This document shows positions 26,301 through 35,712 of a stretch of DNA of 57,859 nucleotides, piece by piece (within the stretch, counting starts at the first letter, position 1; each line of letters starts with the position of its first letter). The stretch is taken from NCBI GenBank assembly GCA_015066805.1, contig SVNP01000003.1, positions 1-57,859 on the forward strand. Direction: 5' to 3'. The DNA comes from Ruminococcus sp. (GTDB lineage: Bacteria > Bacillota > Clostridia > Oscillospirales > Ruminococcaceae). Position numbers and translations under genes: made by a program. A model generated the notes under the pieces. That model was not told where the DNA came from. It saw only the letters and a program-made list of their open reading frames with translations, and searched no databases.

Positions 26301-27064
26301 ACTGCGAATACGATACCGCCAAGGCATTTGCCCGTGCCGGCGCAGAGCCCGAGATCCTGGTCATTCGCAACCTGTCTGCTTCCGCTATTGAGGAATCTGT
26401 GGAGGCAGCCGTAAAGTCCATCTCCAACGCACAGATGATCATGCTGCCCGGCGGCTTCTCCGGCGGTGATGAGCCCGACGGCTCCGGTAAGTTTATTACC
26501 GCATTCTTCCGTAACCCCCGTGTTGCCGAGGCTGTTCACAAGCTGCTGCAGCAGCGTGACGGTCTGATGCTGGGTATCTGCAACGGCTTCCAGGCATTGA
26601 TCAAGCTGGGTCTGGTTCCCTTTGGCGAGATCGTGGAGATGAGCGACAATTCTCCCACCCTGACCTTCAACACCATTGCCCGCCACCAGAGCATGATGGT
26701 CACCACCAGAATCGCATCCAACAAATCTCCTTGGCTGGCAGCCTGCAAGCCCGATGACCTGCATACCATTGCCATTTCCCACGGTGAAGGCCGCTTTATT
26801 GCACCGGCTTCTCTGCTGCAGCGCATGGCAAGCAACGGTCAGATCGCAACCCAGTATGTGGATCTCTCCGGTCGTCCCACCATGGATATCCGCTTCAATC
26901 CCAACAGCTCCATGGATGCCATTGAGGGTATTACCTCTCCCGATGGCAGAGTGCTGGGTAAGATGGGTCACAGCGAGCGTATGGGTACACAGGTCTGCAA
27001 GAATGTACCCGGCGAAAAGGATCAGCAGATCTTTGAAAGCGGCGTGCGCTACTTTGCCGACTGA
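23357..27064 (+). CDS. purL: phosphoribosylformylglycinamidine synthase, single-chain form
   Basis: The protein has 1235 residues. It makes FGAM from FGAR, glutamine and ATP in purine synthesis. The synthetase part has RDTEKRDPTITEIRMIDTYWSDHCRHTTF, ATCLGGAIRDPLSGR and two AIRS-like halves. The C-terminal glutaminase starts near residue 970 (RVLIPVFPGTNCEYDTAKAF) with the nucleophile Cys in MLGICNGFQALIKLG. It is thus the fused PurL type seen in Clostridia and Proteobacteria, not the three-subunit PurS/PurQ/PurL of Bacillus. GGAGG precedes the ATG. It is not in a pur operon here, and no purine riboswitch is evident upstream. Confidence 0.97.
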   Translation: MSVYRIYTEKKPPFAVEAQSVLADLRTALRLNVVSIRVLNRYDADHIEEEDFRRAVPTVFSEPAVDYVYEKLPMLSNQERIFAVEYLPGQFDQRADSCEQCIQILNGKERCRVRNARVYIVSGAITDAEFDRLKSYLINPVESREASLDTVDTLDTNYEIPTTVATLEGFCALDENGLKTFLSEYALAMDLDDIKFCQAYFRDTEKRDPTITEIRMIDTYWSDHCRHTTFLTTIDNVEVETPYIRETFEDYLRIRKELGREAKPVTLMDMATMAMRKLKADGKIPALDESEEINACSVKIKVDTDNGTEDWILMFKNETHNHPTEIEPFGGAATCLGGAIRDPLSGRSYVYQAMRVTGAANPLVPVEDTMPGKLPQRKITVGAANGYSSYGNQIGLATGHVTEVYHPGYVAKRMEIGAVVGAAPAENIRREAPVAGDVVILLGGKTGRDGCGGATGSSKSHTLESLTHCGAEVQKGNAPEERKLQRLFRDPAVTKLIKRCNDFGAGGVSVAIGELTDGLDIDLNAVPRKYDGLDGTELAISESQERMAVVVAAEDVDAFMKAAAAENLLATVVAKATDTNRLRMNWNGKTIVDLSREFLNSNGAEKHTDIVAAVPQQGKATLYEDTPDGWKDLMSDLNVCSQKGLVEKFDSTIGAGTVLMPFGGVYQLTPSQAMAAKIPVLTGDTSTCSLMAYGFHPGISEQSPYHGAMQAVIESVAKVIAAGGSWHQCWLTFQEYFERTQNNPKRWGKPFAALLGAFKAQLELSCASIGGKDSMSGTFENVDVPPTLVSFAVSTANTGRVVSTEFKAAGDTVVRIAPRYDSNGLPDWDSVRACFDQVEQIISDGRAKAIWTVTGGGVAEGIAKMCFGNHIGFEFTRTLPEQILFAPYCGSFIIELEGDAKADEEVIGRTAEQYKIFSDSYTISLDTLQKAWEGKLESVFPCRIKTEFATIEAYSHTAERRPTPAVKYAKPRVLIPVFPGTNCEYDTAKAFARAGAEPEILVIRNLSASAIEESVEAAVKSISNAQMIMLPGGFSGGDEPDGSGKFITAFFRNPRVAEAVHKLLQQRDGLMLGICNGFQALIKLGLVPFGEIVEMSDNSPTLTFNTIARHQSMMVTTRIASNKSPWLAACKPDDLHTIAISHGEGRFIAPASLLQRMASNGQIATQYVDLSGRPTMDIRFNPNSSMDAIEGITSPDGRVLGKMGHSERMGTQVCKNVPGEKDQQIFESGVRYFAD

Positions 27065-27087
27065 TCTTAAGTTTCCCGATGACAAAC

Positions 27088-27121
27088 AAACCGCCTCCGA
27101 CATTGCATCGGAGGCGGTTTT
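27088..27121. terminator. bidirectional terminator after purL
   Basis: AAACCGCCTCCGA pairs perfectly with TCGGAGGCGGTTT around CATTGCA, with T-runs or A-runs on both sides. It ends purL and the convergent kinase gene. Confidence 0.85.
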
Positions 27122-27125
27122 GCAT

Positions 27126-27605
27126 TTATCGGATATAGCGGTCAACTTCCTCTGGGGCGGGGGGGTCAAAGCGGCTGTTCAGCTTTTCCAGCAGGCCGTC
27201 ATCCACAAAATAAGCCTGCACTTTGCCTTGCTCCACAAGGGCATTGCGCTGCCGGATGCGCTGCTGCCACACTGCGGGAGATATATCCATGTAGTGAAGC
27301 TGTGTGGGGATCTCTTTTTGGGCAAAGAACTGTCGCACGGTACGGCGGCTTTCCGCAGTCCAGAAGCCCCAGTCCAGTATGACATCGCAGCCGCCGTATG
27401 CCAGCTCTGCCGCAAGCTGCAGCAGATAGCGGTGGGCACGCTCCGCCAGCATATCATGATGCTGCCCCTCCTTGCCTTCAAACAAAGTCAGCATCAGTTC
27501 ATCGGAGGAAAGCAGAACCGCCTTTTGTGACTCCCTGAGCTGCTGTGCATAATAGCTTTTTCCGCTTGCGATTTTGCCGCAAAGCAGTATGACCGTACCG
27601 TTCAT
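27126..27605 (-). CDS. small P-loop kinase-like ATPase
   Basis: The protein has 159 residues. A Walker A motif GKIASGKSYYA lies at about 10-20 and an acidic strand VILDWGFW at about 75-82. The C-terminal half has Arg-rich lid-like sequence (RIRQRNALVEQGK). It resembles the AAA-type zeta-toxin/chloramphenicol-phosphotransferase-like or nucleotide kinase group that phosphorylates small molecules; the substrate cannot be read. The ATG at 27605 is 6 bases from AAAGGGAG, whereas the ATG at 27611 abuts it. There is no toxin-antitoxin partner beside it. It is a single-gene transcript. Confidence 0.75.
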   Translation of the reverse strand: MNGTVILLCGKIASGKSYYAQQLRESQKAVLLSSDELMLTLFEGKEGQHHDMLAERAHRYLLQLAAELAYGGCDVILDWGFWTAESRRTVRQFFAQKEIPTQLHYMDISPAVWQQRIRQRNALVEQGKVQAYFVDDGLLEKLNSRFDPPAPEEVDRYIR

Positions 27606-27638
27606 GGGCATCTCCCTTTCAAAAATTCATTCTGATTC

Positions 27639-27667
27639 ATTATAGCAACGGTTTATGGAAAAGTCAA
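27639..27667 (-). promoter_or_regulatory. promoter of the P-loop kinase gene
   Basis: On the minus strand TTGACT and TATAAT are 17 bp apart with an extended -10 TGC. Confidence 0.85.
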
Positions 27668-27741
27668 CCGTTTGTATGAGAAACCGTTGATCGTGGAATG
27701 CTACCCGAAAGCACATCCTGCAAAGGAGAAAGGGGAATATC

Positions 27742-30814
<3,073 letters not shown>

Positions 30815-30899
30815 TTCATACCTCCCGGATTGTAAGATATTACTAGGCTTTCCCGCTTTGGGGATTTCATACGTCCGATGGGGAAATTTTTATTCGTCG

Positions 30900-30928
30900 T
30901 TGACTTTGCCTTTCCCCCGTGCTATAAT
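30900..30928 (+). promoter_or_regulatory. upstream promoter of the rpsF operon
   Basis: TTGACT and a perfect TATAAT are 17 bp apart with an extended -10 TGC. Between it and the next promoter (30929-31039) I see no gene, only a 12-codon frame at 30963 without a ribosome site. Confidence 0.75.
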
Positions 30929-31039
30929 GAATACATCGGTATTACCTTGTGGAATATAAACACATGGACAAACTGAAGCCCAAGCTGCGCTCCGCTATCT
31001 GATACGGAAGAAAATTTTCCATATGCGTTCAAAAAAGAC

Positions 31040-31068
31040 TTGACAAGCCCTTTGGAATCTGATATAAT
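31040..31068 (+). promoter_or_regulatory. proximal promoter of the rpsF operon
   Basis: A perfect TTGACA and a perfect TATAAT are 17 bp apart with an extended -10 TGA. Confidence 0.9.
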
Positions 31069-31076
31069 ATCATGGT

Positions 31077-31143
31077 ACGACTATGCGTCGTGCGTGAAAA
31101 ACGGCAGAAACTGCCGATTCCTTGTCCGTGGAAAGACACGGGC
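31077..31143 (+). promoter_or_regulatory. structured leader of the rpsF operon, candidate S6:S18 control site
   Basis: Three hairpins follow the promoter: ACGAC/GTCGT (31077-31091), CGGCAG/CTGCCG (31102-31116) and GTCCGTG/CACGGGC (31124-31143). S6:S18-binding leaders are known before rpsF operons, but I could not match their exact consensus, so this is a suggestion. Confidence 0.4.
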
Positions 31144-31169
31144 TTTATCCAGAAGGAGGTGTATCAACA

Positions 31170-31463
31170 ATGGCAAAGCTGACCGCTAACTACGAGCTGA
31201 TGATCGTCCTGAGCCTTGCTAAGGGTGAGGAGAATGTCCAGACCCTGTGGGCAAAGTTCAAGGAGATGATCGAGAAGAACGGTACGCTCGGCGAGGTTGA
31301 TGAGTGGGGCAAGCGCAAGCTGGCATATCCCATCAACGACGAGACCGATGCTTACTATGTCGTAGCGAACTTCACCGCAGCTCCCGATTTCCCCGCAGAG
31401 CTGGATCGTGTGATGCAGATCACCGATGGCGTTCTTCGCTCCATGATCACTGTGAAGGAGTAA
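31170..31463 (+). CDS. rpsF: 30S ribosomal protein S6
   Basis: The protein has 97 residues. The S6 fold is seen in YELMIVLSL, WGKRKLAYPINDETDAYYVVANF and the end DGVLRSMIT. S6 binds S18 on the 30S platform. The ATG at 31170 is preceded by AAGGAGGTG; the frame extends upstream to 31122 without a good start. It is the first gene of the conserved rpsF-ssb-rpsR operon. Confidence 0.96.
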   Translation: MAKLTANYELMIVLSLAKGEENVQTLWAKFKEMIEKNGTLGEVDEWGKRKLAYPINDETDAYYVVANFTAAPDFPAELDRVMQITDGVLRSMITVKE

Positions 31464-31502
31464 TTCCCGAACACAACCAATTTTTCTGAGGAGGTCTTTT
31501 GT

Positions 31503-32000
31503 ATGTTGAATAAAGTTATCCTTATGGGCCGTCTTTGTGCCGATCCTGAGTTCCGTCAGACGACCTCCGGTGTCGCTATGTGCCGTATTCGTCTCGCTGT
31601 AGACCGCCCCTACCGTAAGGATCAGGAGCGTCAGGCAGACTTTATTAACTGCACTGCATGGCGGCAGCAGGCGGAGTTTATCTCCCGCAATTTTACCAAA
31701 GGCAAAATGGCAATTGTTGAAGGCAGTCTTCGCAACAACGACTATACCGACAACAATGGTGTGAAGCACTATTCTATGGACGTGCTGATTGATAATATCA
31801 GCTTCGGTGAGTCCAAGAACGCTTCCGGCAACGGCGGCGGTTATGCACAGCAGGGCGGCTTTGCAGCCCCCCAGCAGAGCAATAACGGCGGCTACGGCCA
31901 GCAGCAGTATGCTGCACCTGCCCAGCCTAAGGAGTCGCTGCAGATCGGCGACCTTGGCGAGTTTGAAGAGATCCTCAGCGACGGCGAAGTACCGTTCTGA
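31503..32000 (+). CDS. ssb: single-stranded DNA-binding protein
   Basis: The protein has 165 residues. The OB-fold spans 1-105 ([34 protein letters not shown]). A Gly/Gln/Asn-rich flexible tail runs from about 108 to 148 and ends in the acidic partner-binding tip [12 protein letters not shown], the Gram-positive version of DDDIPF. It coats ssDNA and recruits repair and replication proteins. It is the middle gene of the rpsF-ssb-rpsR operon. Confidence 0.96.
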   Translation: MLNKVILMGRLCADPEFRQTTSGVAMCRIRLAVDRPYRKDQERQADFINCTAWRQQAEFISRNFTKGKMAIVEGSLRNNDYTDNNGVKHYSMDVLIDNISFGESKNASGNGGGYAQQGGFAAPQQSNNGGYGQQQYAAPAQPKESLQIGDLGEFEEILSDGEVPF

Positions 32001-32059
32001 GCAACAACAGGGAAGCAGCCGCTTCCCACATCACAATTCCTGAAAAGGAGGGAATTACA

Positions 32060-32308
32060 ATGGCTATGGATCACGAGAGAAGCCCTCGCGGCGGCAAGCG
32101 TCCCCGCAAGAAGGTTTGTATGTTCTGCGTTGATAAGGTGCAGACCATCGACTACAAGGATATCAATCGCCTGAAGAAGTGCATGACCGAGCGTGCAAAG
32201 ATTCTGCCCCGCCGTGTGACCGGTACCTGTGCTTACCATCAGCGTGCTCTGACCGCAGCAATCAAGAGAGCAAGATACGTTGCTCTGCTGCCCTACACCG
32301 CTGATTGA
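32060..32308 (+). CDS. rpsR: 30S ribosomal protein S18
   Basis: The protein has 82 residues. The S18 core is [42 protein letters not shown]. It is the zinc-binding (C+) form, with CxxC in VCMFCVDK and a later Cys and His in CAYHQ. It ends the operon and is followed by a strong terminator. Confidence 0.96.
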   Translation: MAMDHERSPRGGKRPRKKVCMFCVDKVQTIDYKDINRLKKCMTERAKILPRRVTGTCAYHQRALTAAIKRARYVALLPYTAD

Positions 32309-32318
32309 TCTGCGATGC

Positions 32319-32357
32319 AAAAGACCGAAACGAATTGCCGTTTCGGTCTTTTTTTAT
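32319..32357 (+). terminator. terminator of the rpsF operon
   Basis: AAAGACCGAAACG pairs with CGTTTCGGTCTTT and is followed by TTTTT. The next promoter starts at its last base. Confidence 0.9.
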
Positions 32358-32385
32358 TGACAAACCGTGAAAAATCCGATATAAT
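32357..32385 (+). promoter_or_regulatory. promoter of the PepSY membrane protein gene
   Basis: A perfect TTGACA and a perfect TATAAT are 17 bp apart, immediately after the preceding terminator. Confidence 0.9.
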
Positions 32386-32410
32386 CATAGAGAAGAAAGG
32401 AGGCGAGGCC

Positions 32411-33577
32411 ATGAAGATCGAGATCCGCAGCAGCGGAAATGTGCAGACCATCGACCGTGAGCAGGAGGAATCCCTCTATTCCGATGCCCGTACCCCGCTG
32501 CATCCCCCAAAAAAGACGGTAAAGCTGCCCCTGTGGGTTCCGGCGGTTACCGTTACATTCTTTCTGCTGGTGATTCTGGTGCTGGGCGTTTCGGTGTGGA
32601 GCTTAAATCGTTCTTTGCGGCAGCAGGCACAAGGGGAGTCTTCCCAAAGTGATATCCGTCTGCCCGCAGTGGACCCCGAAACCGGTGCGCTGACTTCGCC
32701 TTACCTTGCCCTCTCCGAGATCAACGAGCGTGCATTGGCTTATGCAAGTCTGGAGGCGGAGCAGGTGACCTTCATCACCACCAAGCTGAACACCAAGACC
32801 GTTCCTGTGCAGTATGAAGTCATTTTTATTAAGCATGGGGGTACCCAGTATGAATATCATCTGAATGCCGAAAACGGCGTGCTGCTGAATTATTGGATGC
32901 AGGAAACCGATGCCGAGGTGGATACCACGGGATTTCTTTCTATGGCAGAGGCAAGAGCCATTGCCTTGGAGTGTGCCGGTCTGAAGGATGCTATTTTTAC
33001 CAGAGAACGACTGGATCCGGATAATGATGTGTACTGCTACAAGCTCAGCTTTTATGATGCCGCAGGGCGAGTGTATACGGTGCATCTGCTGGCGGCAGAA
33101 GGTACTGTGCTGCGCTATGAGGTGGAAGAACCGCTGCAGCCCGATGTGCGGCTGATCTCTCTGGAGGAGGCCAAGCAGCAGGCTCTGAACCGTGCCGGTG
33201 TCAAGGATGCCGCACTGGCCACCTTTACCAAGCAAAAACGTGTTGGCTCCGTGTATCTGCTGGCGTTTACGCTGGAGGACGGCACTCAGTATACCATTGA
33301 GCTGGATGGACAAAGCGGTATGGCCAACACGGTAGATGTGGTTCCCGTGGCAGCCGATACCTCTCAGTTTTTGGGTGTGGCAGCGGCAAAAATGCTGGCT
33401 TTGCAGAAGGCAGGGCTGACACAACAGGATGCCGTGACCTTTACCAAGGCGAAAATTGATCGGGAAAGTGCCGCCTATGTATATGAACTGGATTTTGAAA
33501 CCGATACCTACGAGTATGAGGTTTCTGTTCATGCGGTGACCGGCGAGGTCATCAAGTATAAGGCGTGGTTCCGATGA
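32411..33577 (+). CDS. membrane-anchored protein with extracellular PepSY-like repeats
   Basis: The protein has 388 residues. A cytoplasmic segment of about 40 residues is followed by one transmembrane helix (41-63). The extracellular part contains repeated units of the form L-EA-A-ALE-AGL...F-K..LD....Y-Y-L-F......Y..EV-A-TG-VL, typical of PepSY, near residues 110-170, 175-245, 255-320 and 325-388. PepSY domains occur in propeptides of proteases and in sensors such as YpeB. The ATG at 32411 is preceded by AAAGGAGGCGAGG. It stands directly before an ECF sigma factor but is separated by a terminator; a common role in envelope sensing is inference. Confidence 0.8.
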   Translation: MKIEIRSSGNVQTIDREQEESLYSDARTPLHPPKKTVKLPLWVPAVTVTFFLLVILVLGVSVWSLNRSLRQQAQGESSQSDIRLPAVDPETGALTSPYLALSEINERALAYASLEAEQVTFITTKLNTKTVPVQYEVIFIKHGGTQYEYHLNAENGVLLNYWMQETDAEVDTTGFLSMAEARAIALECAGLKDAIFTRERLDPDNDVYCYKLSFYDAAGRVYTVHLLAAEGTVLRYEVEEPLQPDVRLISLEEAKQQALNRAGVKDAALATFTKQKRVGSVYLLAFTLEDGTQYTIELDGQSGMANTVDVVPVAADTSQFLGVAAAKMLALQKAGLTQQDAVTFTKAKIDRESAAYVYELDFETDTYEYEVSVHAVTGEVIKYKAWFR

Positions 33578-33612
33578 AGGAATCATAGATGCGGTCTTCC
33601 CGCAAATGATGC

Positions 33613-33666
33613 AAACGAGCTTCGTCTGTTCTGTGTAAAACACAGCCGTAGAGAAGCTCGTTTTTG
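33613..33666 (+). terminator. terminator after the PepSY gene
   Basis: AACGAGCTTC pairs with GAAGCTCGTT around an inner CTGTGT/ACACAG hairpin, followed by TTTTG. Confidence 0.8.
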
Positions 33667-33703
33667 TGATTTTCTACAAAGTTGCAAGAAATCTGCAAAA
33701 GAA

Positions 33704-33732
33704 TGCACCAAAGAGCGTTTCTGAATCGTATA
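33704..33732 (+). promoter_or_regulatory. candidate ECF-type promoter of the sigma factor gene
   Basis: TGCACC and CGTATA are 17 bp apart, resembling ECF-type elements (AC-rich -35, CGT-containing -10) rather than sigma-A. TGCA recurs at 33683, 33694 and 33704, about one helical turn apart. No sigma-A promoter is evident in 33667-33813. Autoregulation would be typical for an ECF gene; unproven here. Confidence 0.4.
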
Positions 33733-33813
33733 CCATATGAGCGAACATTCAAAGCCCTGTATGGGCTTGGGGTGAAAGGCTCGGCAATCTGACAGGAAAG
33801 GGGGAGACTTTGT

Positions 33814-34299
33814 TTGCAGAAGGAACGTGTGGCAGATGCCTTTTGTGCGTATGGCGACCGTATCCTGCGGGCGGCATTTCATCTTACAGGCTCACGGAGC
33901 GAGGCGGAAGACTGCACCCAGGAAGCCTTTATGCGGCTGCTTTCTCAGCCCGATACCATGGAGCAGGGGCATATTTATCCGTGGTTGATGCGTACAGTCA
34001 TCAATCTTTCCAAGGATTATCTGCGCAGCATCTGGTTCCGCAAGCGGGTCTCCATGCGGGAGATCCATAACATGACGGTTTCTGCCCCTATGACCGCCGA
34101 AGAAGAAACCGCTCTGTACGCGGTGCTGCAATTGCCCGAAAAATACCGTATCCCCCTGTATCTGCATCTGGTGGAAGGGTATTCCTTTGCGGAGATCTCC
34201 AAGATTCTGCGGGTGAATGCCAATACGATATCCTCACGGGTGCGCCGTGCCAGACAAAAGCTGCAGTCGCAGCTTCGTGATGATGTGGATATTTTGTGA
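33814..34299 (+). CDS. ECF-type RNA polymerase sigma factor
   Basis: The protein has 161 residues with only regions 2 and 4. Region 2 (about 8-75) has ILRAAFHLTGSRSEAEDCTQEAFMRLL and the WLMRTVINLSKDYLR segment. Region 4 (about 100-155) has LPEKYRIPLYLHLVEGYSFAEISKILRVNANTISSRVRRARQKL, the helix-turn-helix that reads the -35. The start is a TTG at 33814 with AAAGGGGG 7 bases upstream; no ATG is suitable. The gene ends 20 bases before a membrane protein with the position and shape of an anti-sigma factor. Confidence 0.9.
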   Translation: MQKERVADAFCAYGDRILRAAFHLTGSRSEAEDCTQEAFMRLLSQPDTMEQGHIYPWLMRTVINLSKDYLRSIWFRKRVSMREIHNMTVSAPMTAEEETALYAVLQLPEKYRIPLYLHLVEGYSFAEISKILRVNANTISSRVRRARQKLQSQLRDDVDIL

Positions 34300-34319
34300 A
34301 GAAAGGAGCAGGGAGCATT

Positions 34320-35573
34320 ATGTCGTCCAATCAGAAAAATCCGCTGCAGGAGTATGTCAGCGGTGCCAAAAAGCTGCAAAGTGATGCCCGTTTCCGTCAG
34401 GATATGCTGGATCGGATCGCAGAGCACAGCCACAATACCGTCAGCGGCGTGGAACGCATTACCCGCCGTCCTTCCATGCTGCCAAAGCGCATAGGGGTAA
34501 TTGCTGCCATGCTGTGCTGTGCCATCGGTATTGCTGTTTTTGCCACCAACAGCTTTCGGGATACCTTTGACCCTCATCATGCGGGGAACAGCAGCACAGA
34601 CAGCTATGTGCAGGATTCTGTGGGTGGTTGGGAGTCCCAGGGATCGGCTCCTGATTTTGATGTTTCCGATGCAGTGGTGAGGCAGCTTGCCATGGTCGAG
34701 AAAGAGATCACCGCCTACGAGGAACAGGCAGCCACAGAGGGCCTGAAGGATCATGACAGGGATGCGCTGGGTCAACTGGAATCCCAGAAGAAGCATTTGC
34801 TGCAGGAGCTTTGCCGCGGCGGTCGGTTTATGATCGCCTATGCGGATTATTGCTACGGTTACAGCCGCATCCGCCTGACGGTGGTAAACGGAACCAATTG
34901 GGAGATCACCTTGCCCGAATATTACCGCATTGTCACAGCCGACAGCAATGATACCCAATGCGGCGGCCGCCTGACGGTGGAGAATCAATGGGATCTGCAC
35001 ACCCTGCCGCCCCATTCATGGATGACCGTGTATTGCGAGCTGCATACTGCCGGTCACTGGGAAATACGATTCGGCAGTGAAACCGGCGGCGGAAGATGGG
35101 CATATGAGCAGACGTGGGAGCTGCCGCCCGATGACTATACCGTATTTCTGACAGAGGAGCTTTCGGAGCTGGCATCGCCTGTGTATCAGGCTGATTTCTA
35201 CATTGACCGCACTGTGAAGATCGCGGGGCTGCCCTCCGATCCTGTGTCCATCACCACCGATGAGATCTTTGATGACAGTATCCCTCATATTCCCATGGAA
35301 GATCTTGCGGATCTGGCGGAGGGCTACCGCAGCAGCGGCTATACCAAGGAAGCCGCCTGCCGGAAGCTGCTGGAAGCTGTGATGACCTATAACGGCCGCC
35401 CCGATTTCGGTGCATCGGGAGTGGAATACGATATCTACTGCATCGGTGAGGATGCAAATGCCATGATCTTGTGCAAAGACAGGAAGTATTCCTACCATTA
35501 TACCGATACGGAGAACGGCATCAGCCATACGGCGGCGCTGTGGTATATCGGCACCTTTGGTGAGCTGAAGTGA
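34320..35573 (+). CDS. probable membrane-bound anti-sigma factor with extracellular Ig-like domain
   Basis: The protein has 417 residues. A cytoplasmic N-terminus (1-55) is followed by one transmembrane helix (about 57-76), an external linker with a coiled stretch (120-160) and a beta-rich segment (about 170-290: IRLTVVNGTNWEITLPEYYRI, then LPPHSW, then ELPPDDYTVFL) that resembles bacterial Ig-like domains. A further C-terminal part lies at 300-417. The N-terminus has no clear zinc His-Cys-Cys motif, so it would be an atypical anti-sigma; its position right after the ECF gene is the main argument. The ATG at 34320 is used; a GTG at 34296 overlaps the sigma stop. The external part may sense cell-wall or substrate state (inference). 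Confidence 0.7.
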   Translation: MSSNQKNPLQEYVSGAKKLQSDARFRQDMLDRIAEHSHNTVSGVERITRRPSMLPKRIGVIAAMLCCAIGIAVFATNSFRDTFDPHHAGNSSTDSYVQDSVGGWESQGSAPDFDVSDAVVRQLAMVEKEITAYEEQAATEGLKDHDRDALGQLESQKKHLLQELCRGGRFMIAYADYCYGYSRIRLTVVNGTNWEITLPEYYRIVTADSNDTQCGGRLTVENQWDLHTLPPHSWMTVYCELHTAGHWEIRFGSETGGGRWAYEQTWELPPDDYTVFLTEELSELASPVYQADFYIDRTVKIAGLPSDPVSITTDEIFDDSIPHIPMEDLADLAEGYRSSGYTKEAACRKLLEAVMTYNGRPDFGASGVEYDIYCIGEDANAMILCKDRKYSYHYTDTENGISHTAALWYIGTFGELK

Positions 35574-35580
35574 ACACCCT

Positions 35581-35620
35581 CAAAACGCCTTCTGCCTTGC
35601 TGTGCAGAGGGCGTTTTGCC
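35581..35620 (+). terminator. inverted repeat after the anti-sigma gene, weak terminator
   Basis: CAAAACGCC (35581-35589) pairs with GGCGTTTTG (35610-35618) around an inner CTGC/GCAG. The T-run is inside the stem, so termination efficiency is uncertain. Confidence 0.55.
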
Positions 35621-35639
35621 GTCAATGGGGCAAATCCCC

Positions 35640-35668
35640 TTGACAACCACGGGAAAATATGGCATAAT
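35640..35668 (+). promoter_or_regulatory. promoter of the GH9 cellulase gene
   Basis: A perfect TTGACA and CATAAT are 17 bp apart with an extended -10 TGG. It is a sigma-A promoter and does not resemble the candidate ECF element at 33704-33732. Confidence 0.75.
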
Positions 35669-35712
35669 GGCAATATGGGTTTTTGCATCCCAATGAGAAA
35701 AGGAGAGGATTT

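Noticed and set aside
24806-27169. 787-codon minus-strand frame opposite purL
   Set aside because: It is a shadow created by the codon usage of purL; the composition (Gly/His/Cys-rich) does not look like a folded protein.
27126-27605. Zeta-type toxin of a toxin-antitoxin pair
   Set aside because: The P-loop kinase fold would fit, but there is no small antitoxin gene upstream or downstream and the protein is shorter than typical zeta toxins.
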